DNA of 64,000 bases, taken from Chloroflexota bacterium. GTDB taxonomy: Bacteria > Chloroflexota > Dehalococcoidia > JACPQD01. The stretch spans positions 1 through 64,000 of the forward strand of contig JACPQD010000029.1 in assembly GCA_016190665.1 (NCBI GenBank), given 5' to 3'. Under the pieces are notes generated by a model. The model made no database searches and was not told the origin of the DNA. It saw only the letters and a list, made by a program, of their open reading frames with translations. Within the stretch, counting starts at the first letter, position 1; every line of letters begins with the position of its first letter. Below are positions 41,464 to 50,678 of this stretch, piece by piece. Position numbers and translations under genes: made by a program.

Positions 41464-42858
41464 ATGGCGCAGATAGCGGAGAGGACCGAAGTAGCCGAGG
41501 CATTCGCAGAGAATGTGGCGCAGGTTTCCTATGACGACCTTCCGAAGGAGACGGTGGAGGTCACCAGGAGGAGCATCCTCGATCTCCTGGGCGTCGCAGT
41601 GGCCGGGTCTGGCATCGTCCCTGAGGTCAGGGCTCTGGTCGAGCTGGTGAAGGAGGCTGGGGGGAAGGAGGAGTGCACGGTCTTGGGCTTTGGCGGTAGG
41701 CTTCCGGCGCTGACCGCCGCCTTCGCCAACGGCGCCCTGGCCCATTCCCTGGACTACGACGACGTCTTTGATGAATATGGCGCGCATCCCAGCGCCACTA
41801 CAGTGCCGGCGGCGCTGGTGGTTGCGGAGCGCGCCGGCGGCGTGAGTGGGAAGCAGCTCATCACCGCTGTCGCCCTCGGCAATGACATGATGAGCCGTAT
41901 GTCGCGGGCCATCGTCTTCAAGCGCGACTGGTTCATAACGCCGGTTTTTGGCGCCTTCACCGCCACGGCGGTGGCAGGGAAAGTGCTGGGCCTGGACAAA
42001 GACCGCCTCGTCGACGCTTTTGGCATCGCCTTCTGCCAGGCCGCGGGAACGATGGAGATAGTGTACGGGACGGACTCGAATATTCGCGCCTTGTATGATA
42101 GCTTCGTCGGAAGGACGGGCGTGCTCTCGGCGCTCATGGCGCAGCGCGGTATCTCCGGCGTCAAGGCGAGCATGGAGGGCAAGAACGGACTCTTCAACGT
42201 CTATTTCCACGGCGAGTACGATCCGCGAATATTGACTGATCATCTGGGAAAGCGGTTCGAAGGCACCGACGTCAGCTTCAAGGCCTGGCCCTGCTGCCGG
42301 CGCTCCCACCCGGCCTTGACGGCGATCATGGGTCTGATGCGCAAGGAGCGCATTCCTGTTGATAACATCAAGAGCATAACGGTGGAAACCAATGCGCCCA
42401 GCGAGGCGCTGTGCACGCCGCGGGAGGCAAGGCAAGCGCCGAAAACGGTACTGGACGCCAAGTTCAGCATTCCCTATACAGTGGCCAACGCCATCCTGAA
42501 GGGACGGGTGGCTCTGGAAGACTTCACGCCTGAGGCAATTAAGGACCCCCGAACCGTCGCCCTGGCGCGCAGGGTGGGTTCCCACCTGAATCCCGAATAT
42601 GAAAGCATACGGGGCATGACGCCAGGGAGCGTCCAACTGGAGACAAAGGACGGCCGGGTCTACTCCCACTACGAGGAGTTCCCTTACGGGCACCCGCGGA
42701 ACCCTATATCACGGGAAGACTCCATCCGAAAGTTCTTGGATTGCGCCTCTCAGTCCGCGAAACCCGCCAAGCGCGACGCCATCCAGAAAGTGGTTGACAT
42801 GGTGGACCGGTTGGAGACATTGGAGGATGTTGGAGAGATAGCGAGGTTGCTGGGATAA
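41464..42858 (+). CDS. MmgE/PrpD family protein
   Basis: A 464-residue member of the MmgE/PrpD family (2-methylcitrate dehydratase and related enzymes that dehydrate or isomerise small tricarboxylic or dicarboxylic acids). The N-terminal helical domain has RRSILDLLGVAVAGSG and FANGALAHSLDYDDVFDEYGAHPSATTVPAAL (in two blocks), and the later lid region has FKAWPCCRRSHPALTAI. GGCAGGAGG precedes the ATG. Many such paralogues exist with unknown substrates; no other methylcitrate-cycle gene is nearby, so I do not call it prpD. Confidence 0.9.
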   Translation: MAQIAERTEVAEAFAENVAQVSYDDLPKETVEVTRRSILDLLGVAVAGSGIVPEVRALVELVKEAGGKEECTVLGFGGRLPALTAAFANGALAHSLDYDDVFDEYGAHPSATTVPAALVVAERAGGVSGKQLITAVALGNDMMSRMSRAIVFKRDWFITPVFGAFTATAVAGKVLGLDKDRLVDAFGIAFCQAAGTMEIVYGTDSNIRALYDSFVGRTGVLSALMAQRGISGVKASMEGKNGLFNVYFHGEYDPRILTDHLGKRFEGTDVSFKAWPCCRRSHPALTAIMGLMRKERIPVDNIKSITVETNAPSEALCTPREARQAPKTVLDAKFSIPYTVANAILKGRVALEDFTPEAIKDPRTVALARRVGSHLNPEYESIRGMTPGSVQLETKDGRVYSHYEEFPYGHPRNPISREDSIRKFLDCASQSAKPAKRDAIQKVVDMVDRLETLEDVGEIARLLG

Positions 42859-42869
42859 GGTGAAGGTAC

Positions 42870-43030
42870 TCACCGCAGAGACACAGAGGGCGCGGAGAAC
42901 AGAATCGAGCGGAGAGAGACGGAAATGAGAAGTGAGGGGGAGAGGAGTGAGGAGTAAGAGGAGTATTCCCCCGTTTCCTCTCTTTTCTCACTTCTCGTCC
43001 CTCTTTTCTCGCTCTGCGTCTCTGCGGTGA
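42870..43030. repeat. 161-bp element with terminal inverted repeats, copy 2
   Basis: Left end TCACCGCAGAGACACAGAG at 42870-42888, right end CTCTGCGTCTCTGCGGTGA at 43012-43030. The interior is itself roughly palindromic (GAGAAGTGAGGGGGAGAGG against CCTCTCTTTTCTCACTTCTC). Same ends and same length as 23111-23271. Confidence 0.6.
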
Positions 43031-43057
43031 AAGAAGGGTGATGGATGGAGGAATATA

Positions 43058-45016
43058 GTGATTGAAGCCGCGTTTCCGAAGCTTTTTGAGCCTGCGAAGA
43101 TAGGCCGGGTCCGCCTGAAGAACCGCATCGTGATGTTGCCCATGGGCCTTTCCCATGCCAGCGTCCACGGCGAGGTGACGCAGAAGACTATCGACCACTA
43201 CGTCACGAGGGCTAAGGACGGAGTGGGCATGATAATAGTGGGCGGCACCTCGCCCTTCGCCATGCCCGGCCTCAACCGCCTGGTGCTCTACGATGATCGC
43301 TTTCTGGCGGGCCATTACGAGTTGGTCGAGGCCGTGCACGCCTATGGCGTGCCTATGGCCATTCAGTTCAACCACGCCGGGCGGCAGTGGTACCCCTGGG
43401 CGCTCGACGGGGGGCAGCCCGTGTCCGCCTCCGATGTCGCCTGCAATTTCTGCGGAGGTCACCAGTATCCCACGCCTCGCCCCCTCGAAAAAGAGGAGAT
43501 GTATCAGATTATGGACAAGTGGGCCGCGGGCGTGGGTCGGGCCAAGAAGGCCGGCTACGATATGGTGGAGATCCACGCAGCGCATGGCTATCTCATCGAG
43601 CAGTTCATGTCGCCCTACACTAACAAGCGGACCGATGAATACGGCGGCAGTTTGGAGAACCGGATGCGTTTCGCCCTGGAGTTGTTGGAGCGCATCAGGA
43701 AGGTGGTGGGCGACAAGTACCCCATCGGCTTCCGGCTGGGCGCTGAGGAGTTCGTTGCGGGCGGCTTGACGGTAAAGGATACCCCCGCTATTGCCAAGAT
43801 ACTGGAATCGGCGGGCGCTGTCTATCTGAACGTGGCTTGCGGCATATACGAGACCTTCGACCGGGCGGTCGATGTCATGCGGCAGCCGGAGGGCTGGAAG
43901 GAATACATCTGGCAGGCCATCAAAGAGGCGGTCAACATACCGGTCATCGCGGGCGGTGGATTGAGGACGCCCGCCTTCTGTGAAAGGATTCTCGAACAGG
44001 GCAAAGCGGACTTCATCGGCCTGGCGCGCCCCTTGCTGGCCGACCCCGAGTGGCCGATCAAGGCCAGGGAGGGCAGGGTAGAGGACATACGGCCCTGCCT
44101 GTCCTGTGAGGAGTGCAACCATCCTTCCACGATGAGGCGAGTCGGTGGCGGCGCGCGGCGCTGCAGCATCAATCCGGTTACGGGACGTGAGCGGGAGTTC
44201 AGCGAGCTTGTGCCCGCTGAGGTCAAGAAGAGGATCATGGTGATCGGGGGTGGTCCCGGCGGCATGGAAGCTGCCCGGCTGGCGGCCCTCCGCGGCCACG
44301 ACGTGACTCTCTACGAAAAAGGCAAGGACCTGGGCGGCGCGCTGTTACTTGCCGCTGCTCCTCCGGGGAAAGAGAAGATTGAGAAATTCCGTCAATACGA
44401 GAAGAGGGAAGTGAGCAAGGCGGGCGTGAAGGTAAAGCTGGGCGTCGAAGTCACCCCCGAGTTGGTGAAGAAGGAGAAGCCCGACGCGGTAGTGGTTGCC
44501 ACAGGCTCCCGGCCCATCAAGTCGCCATCCTTCGCGGCTGGGAAGGATATCCCGACGGGTTGGGACGTGCTCACCGGCGAACTGACGCTTTCCGGCAAGA
44601 GGGTAGTGGTCGTCGGCGGCGGGATGGTTGGCGCGGAAACGGCCGAGTATCTCGCGGCGCGGGGCAACAAGGTCACGATTGTGGAGATGCTGCCCGAGAT
44701 CGCCAGTGAGATGCAGATGAGCAACCGGGCCGCCCTGTTGCATGCCCTCAGAGAGGCCGGAGTTGAGATGCTGACCAGAAAGCAGGTGCTGGACGTCTCG
44801 GAAAAGGGCGTCACCGCCCTTGACAAGGTTAGCGGCGAGAAGACGTTCATAGCGGGAGACGCGGTCATCCTGGCCCTGGGCGCGGTGCCCAACGATAGCC
44901 TGTCCGATGCCCTGGAAGGGATGGCGGAGGAGGTCTATCGCGTCGGCGACGTCAACGAGCCCCGCATCATGATGGAGGCCATCTTCGAGGGCCACCAGGT
45001 GGGGAGGATGATATAG
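43058..45016 (+). CDS. NADH:flavin oxidoreductase, 2,4-dienoyl-CoA reductase / OYE-like, FMN/FAD/[4Fe-4S]
   Basis: A 652-residue modular enzyme. Residues 1-370 form an Old-Yellow-Enzyme barrel (LKNRIVMLPMG, QFNHAGRQW, AAHGYLIEQFMSPYTNKRTDEYGGSLENR). A [4Fe-4S] site follows (CLSCEEC and later RRCSINP). Residues from about 385 form an FAD/NAD domain with VIGGGPGGMEAARLAALRG and VVVVGGGMVGAETAEYLAARG. Enzymes of this type reduce C=C bonds in unsaturated acyl-CoA esters or bile-acid-like compounds. The start is GTG 43058, with GGAGG 5 bases upstream. A close paralogue follows at 45283. Confidence 0.9.
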   Translation: MIEAAFPKLFEPAKIGRVRLKNRIVMLPMGLSHASVHGEVTQKTIDHYVTRAKDGVGMIIVGGTSPFAMPGLNRLVLYDDRFLAGHYELVEAVHAYGVPMAIQFNHAGRQWYPWALDGGQPVSASDVACNFCGGHQYPTPRPLEKEEMYQIMDKWAAGVGRAKKAGYDMVEIHAAHGYLIEQFMSPYTNKRTDEYGGSLENRMRFALELLERIRKVVGDKYPIGFRLGAEEFVAGGLTVKDTPAIAKILESAGAVYLNVACGIYETFDRAVDVMRQPEGWKEYIWQAIKEAVNIPVIAGGGLRTPAFCERILEQGKADFIGLARPLLADPEWPIKAREGRVEDIRPCLSCEECNHPSTMRRVGGGARRCSINPVTGREREFSELVPAEVKKRIMVIGGGPGGMEAARLAALRGHDVTLYEKGKDLGGALLLAAAPPGKEKIEKFRQYEKREVSKAGVKVKLGVEVTPELVKKEKPDAVVVATGSRPIKSPSFAAGKDIPTGWDVLTGELTLSGKRVVVVGGGMVGAETAEYLAARGNKVTIVEMLPEIASEMQMSNRAALLHALREAGVEMLTRKQVLDVSEKGVTALDKVSGEKTFIAGDAVILALGAVPNDSLSDALEGMAEEVYRVGDVNEPRIMMEAIFEGHQVGRMI

Positions 45017-45047
45017 ATTTTTGATTTTGGATTGCGGATTGTGGATT

Positions 45048-45073
45048 GCGCCCCGACTCGTCGGGGCGCTTTG
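45048..45073 (+). terminator. Terminator-like hairpin
   Basis: GCGCCCCGAC-TC-GTCGGGGCGC followed by TTTG, 30 bases after the first OYE-type gene. A second palindrome (GCGGCGGC-TT-GCCGCCGC) follows at 45077-45094. The weak T-tract leaves its strength uncertain. Confidence 0.5.
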
Positions 45074-45282
45074 AAAGCGGCGGCTTGCCGCCGCAATCCA
45101 GATCGCGTCTTCACCTCGACCGTCGCGTGAGGCGCTGAGCAACCGCTTCTGACGCTCTGGGCTCGCAACGTGCTCGAAAGCGGGCGTTTGTCTTCGCCTG
45201 TCACGTGGTAAACCCCTGCCCGCAAGGGGCCTGACGCCGGTAGTCCAGATGAGTGACTTCGACTTGTTATTGGAGGCCAACG

Positions 45283-47220
45283 TTGACTGCATTCCCCAAG
45301 CTGTTCGAGCCGTTCTCCATCGGCAAAGTGCGCCTGAAGAACCGGATCGTGATGCTGCCCATGGGCACGGCTTATGCCAACGCCATCGGCGAGGTCACCC
45401 AGAAGACCATCGACCATTTCGTGGAGCGGGCCAAAGGCGGGGTGGGCCTGGTCATCGTGGGGAATGGCTCGCCCTTCGGCAGGATCAACCTCAACCAGCT
45501 TGTCATCGACGCCGACTGGTTCATGGCCGGCCATTACGAACTGGTGGAGCAAGTGCACACGGAGGGGACGCCCATCGCCATCCAGCTCAATCACCCGGGC
45601 CGGCAGACCTACCCCTGGGTATTTGGAGGGAAGCAGGCAGTCTCTTCTTCTGACGTGCCGTGTTCCAAGTTGCCCAATCAGCCCCGGCCCCGTCCGCTGG
45701 AAACGGAAGAAATCTACGACATCATGGACAAGTGGGCTGAAGCGGCCGGCCGGGCGAAGAAGGTCGGCTATGACATGGTCGAATTGCATGCCGCCAACGG
45801 CCATCTTGTCGAGCAGTTCATGTCGCCGGCCATAAACAAGAGGACGGATGAGTTCGGCGGGAGCCTTCAAAACAGGATGAGGTTCCCACTGGAGTTGCTG
45901 AGACGCGTGCGAAAAGTAGTAGGCGAGAGCTACCCCATCGGTTTCCGCTTCGGCGCCGAGGAGTTCAACGACGAAGGCATCACCATCAGGGAATCGCCGC
46001 TGATGGCGAAGATTCTTGCCGATGCTGGCGCCGCCTACCTGAATGTCACGTGCGGCACCTGGGAGACCTCGGACAAGTCGGTCTATCTCATGCGCCAGCC
46101 CGAGGGCTGGCAGGCCTATATCTGGGAGGCGGTCAAGAAGGCGGTGGACATCCCGGTCATTGCCGGGGGCAGCCTGAAGAGCCCCGGCTACTGCCAGAGC
46201 CTCATCATTCAGGGAAAGGGCGACCTGGTCGGCCTGGGACGGCCCTTGCTGGCCGATCCCCACTGGGCGAACAAGGCGAGGGAGGGGAGGACGGAGGACA
46301 TCTGCCCGTGCATCTCCTGCATCGAGTGTATGCAGGGGTCAGCTAACCGGCGCCAGGGCGGCGGTAACCGGCGGTGCAGCGTCAATGCGGCGGCCGGGCG
46401 CGAAGGCGAGTTCACGGAGCTCAAGCCGGCGCCGGTGAAGAAGAAGGTGCTGGTGGTCGGCGGCGGCCCGGGGGGCATGGAGGCGGCGCGGGTCGCCGCC
46501 CTTCGCGGGCACGACGTTACCCTGTACGAGAAGGGAAATGAGCTGGGTGGAGCGCTCCGCCTGGCGGCGGTCCCGCCCGGGAAAGATAAGATTGGCTGGT
46601 ACCTTAGCTACCTGAGGACGCAGGTGGCCAAGGCAGGCGTGAAAGTGAAGCTGGGTGCGGAAGCGACGCCGCAACTGGTGGCGAGGGAGAAGCCCGACGC
46701 GGTGGTGGTGGCCACAGGCTCCACGCCGGTGCGGCCTCCAGCCTTCGCTGGTAACGGCGTCTTGATGGCCTGGGATGTCCTGGGCGGCAAAGCTGAGGTG
46801 AAAGGCGACAAAGCCGTGGTTGTGGGCGGCGGGATGGTGGGCCTGGAGACGGCGGAGTATCTGGCCCACAAGGGCAAGGGCGTTACTGTGGTGGAGATGC
46901 TGGGCAGCCTCGCCCCGGATATGGAGAAGATGAACCGGGCTTCGCTCTTGCAGAGTCTCAAGACGACGGGCGTGGTTACCATGACGCGACACAAGGTGGT
47001 GGATGTGGGGGAGGCAGGCGTTGTCGCGGAAGACAAGAACGGTCAGAAGGTGCCCATAGAGGGCGAGGTCGTTCTGGCGCTTGGCGCCACGCCGAACCGG
47101 GAGTTGGCCGAGGCAATCGAAGGGAAAGCGCCGGAGGTCTATTCCATCGGGGATTGCAACACGACGCGCATCATCATGGAGGCAGTCTACGAGGGCGCCG
47201 GGGTGGGGCGAAGGATTTAG
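45283..47220 (+). CDS. NADH:flavin oxidoreductase, 2,4-dienoyl-CoA reductase / OYE-like, paralogue
   Basis: About 645 residues, same domain order as the upstream paralogue: OYE barrel (LKNRIVMLPMG, QLNHPGRQTYPW, AANGHLVEQFMSPAINKRTDEFGGS), [4Fe-4S] site (CISCIEC and RRCSVNA), and the FAD/NAD module (VVGGGPGGMEAARVAALRG, VVVGGGMVGLETAEYLAHKG). I start at TTG 45283, 6 bases after GGAGG at 45272-45276; this gives LTAFPKLFEPFSIG, matching the paralogue's AAFPKLFEPAKIG. Differences at the OYE active site (HAGRQ versus HPGRQ; HAAHGY versus HAANGH) suggest different substrates. The next gene, a selenoprotein, starts 4 bases after the stop. Confidence 0.9.
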   Translation: MTAFPKLFEPFSIGKVRLKNRIVMLPMGTAYANAIGEVTQKTIDHFVERAKGGVGLVIVGNGSPFGRINLNQLVIDADWFMAGHYELVEQVHTEGTPIAIQLNHPGRQTYPWVFGGKQAVSSSDVPCSKLPNQPRPRPLETEEIYDIMDKWAEAAGRAKKVGYDMVELHAANGHLVEQFMSPAINKRTDEFGGSLQNRMRFPLELLRRVRKVVGESYPIGFRFGAEEFNDEGITIRESPLMAKILADAGAAYLNVTCGTWETSDKSVYLMRQPEGWQAYIWEAVKKAVDIPVIAGGSLKSPGYCQSLIIQGKGDLVGLGRPLLADPHWANKAREGRTEDICPCISCIECMQGSANRRQGGGNRRCSVNAAAGREGEFTELKPAPVKKKVLVVGGGPGGMEAARVAALRGHDVTLYEKGNELGGALRLAAVPPGKDKIGWYLSYLRTQVAKAGVKVKLGAEATPQLVAREKPDAVVVATGSTPVRPPAFAGNGVLMAWDVLGGKAEVKGDKAVVVGGGMVGLETAEYLAHKGKGVTVVEMLGSLAPDMEKMNRASLLQSLKTTGVVTMTRHKVVDVGEAGVVAEDKNGQKVPIEGEVVLALGATPNRELAEAIEGKAPEVYSIGDCNTTRIIMEAVYEGAGVGRRI

Positions 47221-47223
47221 CGT

Positions 47224-47794
47224 ATGCTACGCGTCCTGGACCCTCGCGCCGAATTCCCGGGCGACGTTGCCATCGAGGCCCGGCCACTGACGCCGAAGCA
47301 GCGGCCTCACGGGAAAGACGGTGGCTATCCTACACCACTTGAGTCCGGCGCTGGGCGGGAGATGCTCCGGAGCCGACCCCTTCATGGAGGCGCTGGGAAG
47401 CCTCCTGGAAGCGAAGTACGGGACCGGGGCGGTCCTCTGGCGCTTGAAGCCGAACCACGCGGCGTTGGGACCGAAGGGGTTCATCGATGAGATCGCCGGT
47501 GAGGCGGATGCGGTTATCAACGGCCTCTGTTCCTGAGGTTCCTGCACCCCCGCCGCCGTGCGCGACGCCGTCGAGTTCCAGAAGAGGGGACTCCCCACGG
47601 TCACTATCTGTCACGATGCTTTCGAAGTGGCGGCCCGCAGCCAGGCCGTGGCGATGGGCTACGCCGGGATGCCGCTGGTGGCGATCCGGCAGGCCCAGCC
47701 CGGAGACGATAGAGACGCGTTCCGAGACAGGGCGGAGAAAGCGCTGCCCGCCATAGTCGCGGCCCTGGCTGACCCATCGCCGAGGACGGCCTGA
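47224..47794 (+). CDS. UGSC-type selenoprotein, in-frame TGA (Sec), with one apparent frameshift
   Basis: A gene split by two events. (1) From ATG 47224 one frame reads LRVLDPRAEFPGDVAIEARPLTPKQR. At about 47300-47305 the family-like sequence continues in the next frame (GLTGKTVAILHHLSPAL), so one surplus base (an error or a real mutation) is implied. (2) That second frame runs to TGA at 47534-47536, then stays open to 47794. The joined sequence is ADAVINGLCS-U-GSCTPAAVRDAVEF followed by QKRGLPTVTICHDAFEVAAR. This is the U-G-S-C motif of a recognised but functionally uncharacterised (seleno)protein family. The gene sits 4 bases after the second OYE-like gene and is likely co-transcribed with it. 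No convincing hairpin is seen just after this TGA. Confidence 0.75.
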
Positions 47795-47851
47795 CCGCTC
47801 CGGTTGACGCTGCCGCGAGGCTGACGTGCCGTGCGCGCCAGAACCGTCCGA

Positions 47852-49030
47852 TCAGCAAGTCTCCCGGCGCCCTGAGGAAACGCACGCGACGTTTGCGGTG
47901 TTCGCGCCGGCGGCTGCGGTGCGAGACGAGCAAGCGTCGGCTGCCCCGAAGGTTTCTTCCGCAAGTACAGCGAGTTCCGAGTCAAGTCCACTTGACGAGG
48001 CTCGGGAAGGCGCCGGAAACACAGTTACGTCGCCCCGCACCCTCACGCGAACTCGGTCTCCGGGGGCGAAATCCGCCTCCGGCCCTACCCTCGCGCGTAT
48101 TCTGTCGCCCGAAGGAAGGCGCACGGTCACCAACTGGTCGTGGCCGAAGAACTCCCTCAGCACCACTTCGCAAGGACCATCGGGGTGGAGGATCGGCTGG
48201 GTATTCTCGGGCCGGAACATGACGTCCACCTCGCCTGAGGCGGCAGTGCGGCTCTGAAAACGGCCCAGCTCGCAGGATACCTGGCCGTCGGAAACCTCTC
48301 CAGGAAGAAAATCAGCCTCCCCGACAAAGGCGGCCACTTCCTTGCTCGATGGCCGGTGGTAAAGCTCCTCTGGCTCCGCCACCTGCATTATCTGACCGCG
48401 CAGCATCAGGGCTACCTCGTCAGCGAGGCTCAGAGCTTCTTCCTGGTCGTGGGTGACGAAGATGGCAGTTGCGCCGGCAGCCTTAAGTATTCGGCGGACC
48501 TCGCTCCGAAGGCGCACCCTCAGGGCAGCATCCAGGTTAGAAAAGGGCTCATCGAGGAGGACTACGTCCGGATGAGGGACCAGGGCCCTGGCCAAAGCTA
48601 CGCGCTGCTGCTGACCGCCGGATAGCTCGTGAGGCATGCGGGATTCGAGGCCTTTCAACCCTACCAGGTTGAGTATTGCCGTCACCCGAGACCCCTGGTC
48701 TCCGGATTTGGCCAGCCCGTAGGCGACGTTGTCCAGGACGTCCAGATGGGGGAAAAGCGCGCAGTCCTGGAAGACCACGCCCACGCGGCGCTTTTCCGGG
48801 GACACAAAACACCCGTTGCCCGCGACGAGGCGGCCGTTGATCTCAACTACACCCGCATCGGGGACTTCGAAGCCCGCCACCAGGCGCAACATCGTGGTCT
48901 TGCCGCAACCGCTGGGGCCGAGGAGCGCCAGGATGCGGCCTTCAGGCAACGCTAAATTGGCCCGGTCGACGGCCTTGATGCAGCCGAAGTGTTTGGTGAC
49001 GGCTGCGCAACGAATGGCAATATCAGTCAC
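47852..49030 (-). CDS. Iron(III) ABC transporter ATP-binding protein (FbpC type)
   Basis: A 392-residue ATPase. Walker A GPSGCGKT, Q-loop FQDCALFPHLDVLDNVAYGL, signature LSGGQQQRVALARAL, Walker B VVLLDEPFSNLD and H-loop VTHDQEEALSLAD are all intact. The C-terminal part carries a TOBE domain. About 50 residues after the TOBE domain (PSRASSSGLD...) are Ser/Ala-rich and look non-homologous. Overlaps the permease gene by 8 bases and completes the operon. Confidence 0.9.
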   Translation of the reverse strand: MTDIAIRCAAVTKHFGCIKAVDRANLALPEGRILALLGPSGCGKTTMLRLVAGFEVPDAGVVEINGRLVAGNGCFVSPEKRRVGVVFQDCALFPHLDVLDNVAYGLAKSGDQGSRVTAILNLVGLKGLESRMPHELSGGQQQRVALARALVPHPDVVLLDEPFSNLDAALRVRLRSEVRRILKAAGATAIFVTHDQEEALSLADEVALMLRGQIMQVAEPEELYHRPSSKEVAAFVGEADFLPGEVSDGQVSCELGRFQSRTAASGEVDVMFRPENTQPILHPDGPCEVVLREFFGHDQLVTVRLPSGDRIRARVGPEADFAPGDRVRVRVRGDVTVFPAPSRASSSGLDSELAVLAEETFGAADACSSRTAAAGANTANVACVSSGRRETC

Positions 49031-50675
49031 TATGAAGCCTACCTTCCCATCGTAACAATAAGGCTACGGATACTCCGGAGACGAGGAGCAGGAAGAGCGC
49101 GGGGGCGGCGGCCTCCCCAAAGAAGCCTTCGGCGGCAGCGCCCCAAATGGCAGTTGCCAGCGTCTTGAAGCCTATGGGGCTGAGAAGCAGCGTGGCAGGC
49201 AACTCTTTCATGGTGGTGAGAAAGACCAATGCCGCGCCGGCGAGGATGCCCGGTCGAACCAAAGGTATCGTGATTTCGAGGAGCGCCTGGCGCGGCGTGC
49301 GGCCCAGGCTCCGCGCCGCCTCCTCCAAGCTCGGGCTGACGCGAAGCAGGGAGGAGCGCGCTGAGCCCAGGGCCTGGGGCAGAAAGCGCACCACGTAGGC
49401 CAGCACAAGCAACGGGATAGTCTGGTAGAGCGGGGTAGCGTAGCTCGCCGCGAAGAAGACCAGGGAGAGAGCCACCACGATTCCCGGCAGGGCGAAGCCC
49501 GCGTAGGTAGCCCGCTCCAGAAAAGCGCTCACCTTGCCTGGATAGCGCACCGAAAGGACGGCCAGCGGCAGAGCTGCGGCGACGGCAGCGACGGCGGCAA
49601 GCCCGGAAACGTAGGTTGAGTTCAAAGCGGCGCCCCACAAAATGCCCGCCGGCGCCCCGTGCGCCAGGCCGCGAATCAACCAGTAGATGAGGACCAGGAC
49701 AGGCAAGACCAGCGCGGACAGCACTATCAGCGAGCAGAGGGCAAGGGCGGGCCACTTCCACCGACCCAGCTTCACCCTTGGGCATGGCCGGACGCTGCCG
49801 GCCGTGCTCCGATGGTAGGCGGCGCGTCCCCTCGAACGGGCCTCCAGCAGAAGGATCACCGCGGTGAGCGCGACCAGGAGGAGGGCCAGCAGAGCGGCCA
49901 GCGTACGATCGAAGGAGCCTTGATACTGCAGGTAGATGGCGCGCGTAAAAGAGTCGAACTGGAGGAGAGAGACAGCGCCGAAATCGCTGAGGGTGTAAAG
50001 GGCGACGAGCAAGCCCCCGGCGGCGAAGAATGGCCGTAGCTGGGGCAGCGTGACGCGTCGAAATGTGGACCATGCGCTCTGTCCCAGGCTCCGCGACGCT
50101 TCTTCCAGGGCCGGGTCCAGTCCTTGCAGCCCCGCGCGAAGGCTAAGCAGGAAGTACGGATACGTAAACAAGATCAGCGCCAGGGCGGCGCCCCCAAACC
50201 CGTAAATTTCAGGGAGACGCTCCACGCCGAAGGCCTGGCCTAGAAGCTGTTGGAGCAGGCCCTTCGGCCCCAGGGCGGCGACCAGCGTGAAGCCCCCAAC
50301 ATACGTTGGGACCACCAGGGGCAAAACGGCGAGCACCGACCACACGTTCCGGTGGGGTAGATCGGTGCGCACCGTGAGCCATGCCAGGGGGATGGAGATG
50401 GCCGCGGCCCCTCCCGTCACTGCCAGGGCGAGGCCAGCGGTGCGCAGGAAGATCTCCAAGGTGCGAGGGCGCAACAGAACACCCCATGCCTCGCTGCCCG
50501 CGCCCACTGCCCGTACTAAGAGGTAGGCGATGGGAAGAAGCATGACTAGCGCGACCAGGCTGGCAAGCACCCACACGAAAGTTGGTACTTGGGTAAAGGG
50601 CTGCCTGTTTGCCCGATACCGGGCGGCAGGCAAAGGCAGTCCTGCCTGGCCTGTTGTCGCCTCCGCACGCGCCAT
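49023..50675 (-). CDS. Iron(III) ABC transporter permease (FbpB type, fused double permease)
   Basis: A 550-residue membrane protein with two homologous binding-protein-dependent permease halves of about six helices each. EAA-type loops are EEASRSLGQSAWSTFRRVTLPQLRP and EEAARSLGRTPRQALLEITIP (in two blocks). This fused layout is typical of FbpB/ThiP-like permeases. It starts 3 bases after the binding-protein stop codon, so translation is coupled. Confidence 0.92.
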   Translation of the reverse strand: MARAEATTGQAGLPLPAARYRANRQPFTQVPTFVWVLASLVALVMLLPIAYLLVRAVGAGSEAWGVLLRPRTLEIFLRTAGLALAVTGGAAAISIPLAWLTVRTDLPHRNVWSVLAVLPLVVPTYVGGFTLVAALGPKGLLQQLLGQAFGVERLPEIYGFGGAALALILFTYPYFLLSLRAGLQGLDPALEEASRSLGQSAWSTFRRVTLPQLRPFFAAGGLLVALYTLSDFGAVSLLQFDSFTRAIYLQYQGSFDRTLAALLALLLVALTAVILLLEARSRGRAAYHRSTAGSVRPCPRVKLGRWKWPALALCSLIVLSALVLPVLVLIYWLIRGLAHGAPAGILWGAALNSTYVSGLAAVAAVAAALPLAVLSVRYPGKVSAFLERATYAGFALPGIVVALSLVFFAASYATPLYQTIPLLVLAYVVRFLPQALGSARSSLLRVSPSLEEAARSLGRTPRQALLEITIPLVRPGILAGAALVFLTTMKELPATLLLSPIGFKTLATAIWGAAAEGFFGEAAAPALFLLLVSGVSVALLLRWEGRLHSD

Positions 50676-50678
50676 GGT

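Noticed and set aside
41464-42858. Calling the gene prpD (2-methylcitrate dehydratase)
   Set aside because: The family has many functions and no other methylcitrate-cycle gene is nearby.
41311-44299. Long minus-strand frames (460 and 531 codons)
   Set aside because: Antisense to the MmgE/PrpD and OYE-like genes; composition and lack of domains mark them as shadows.
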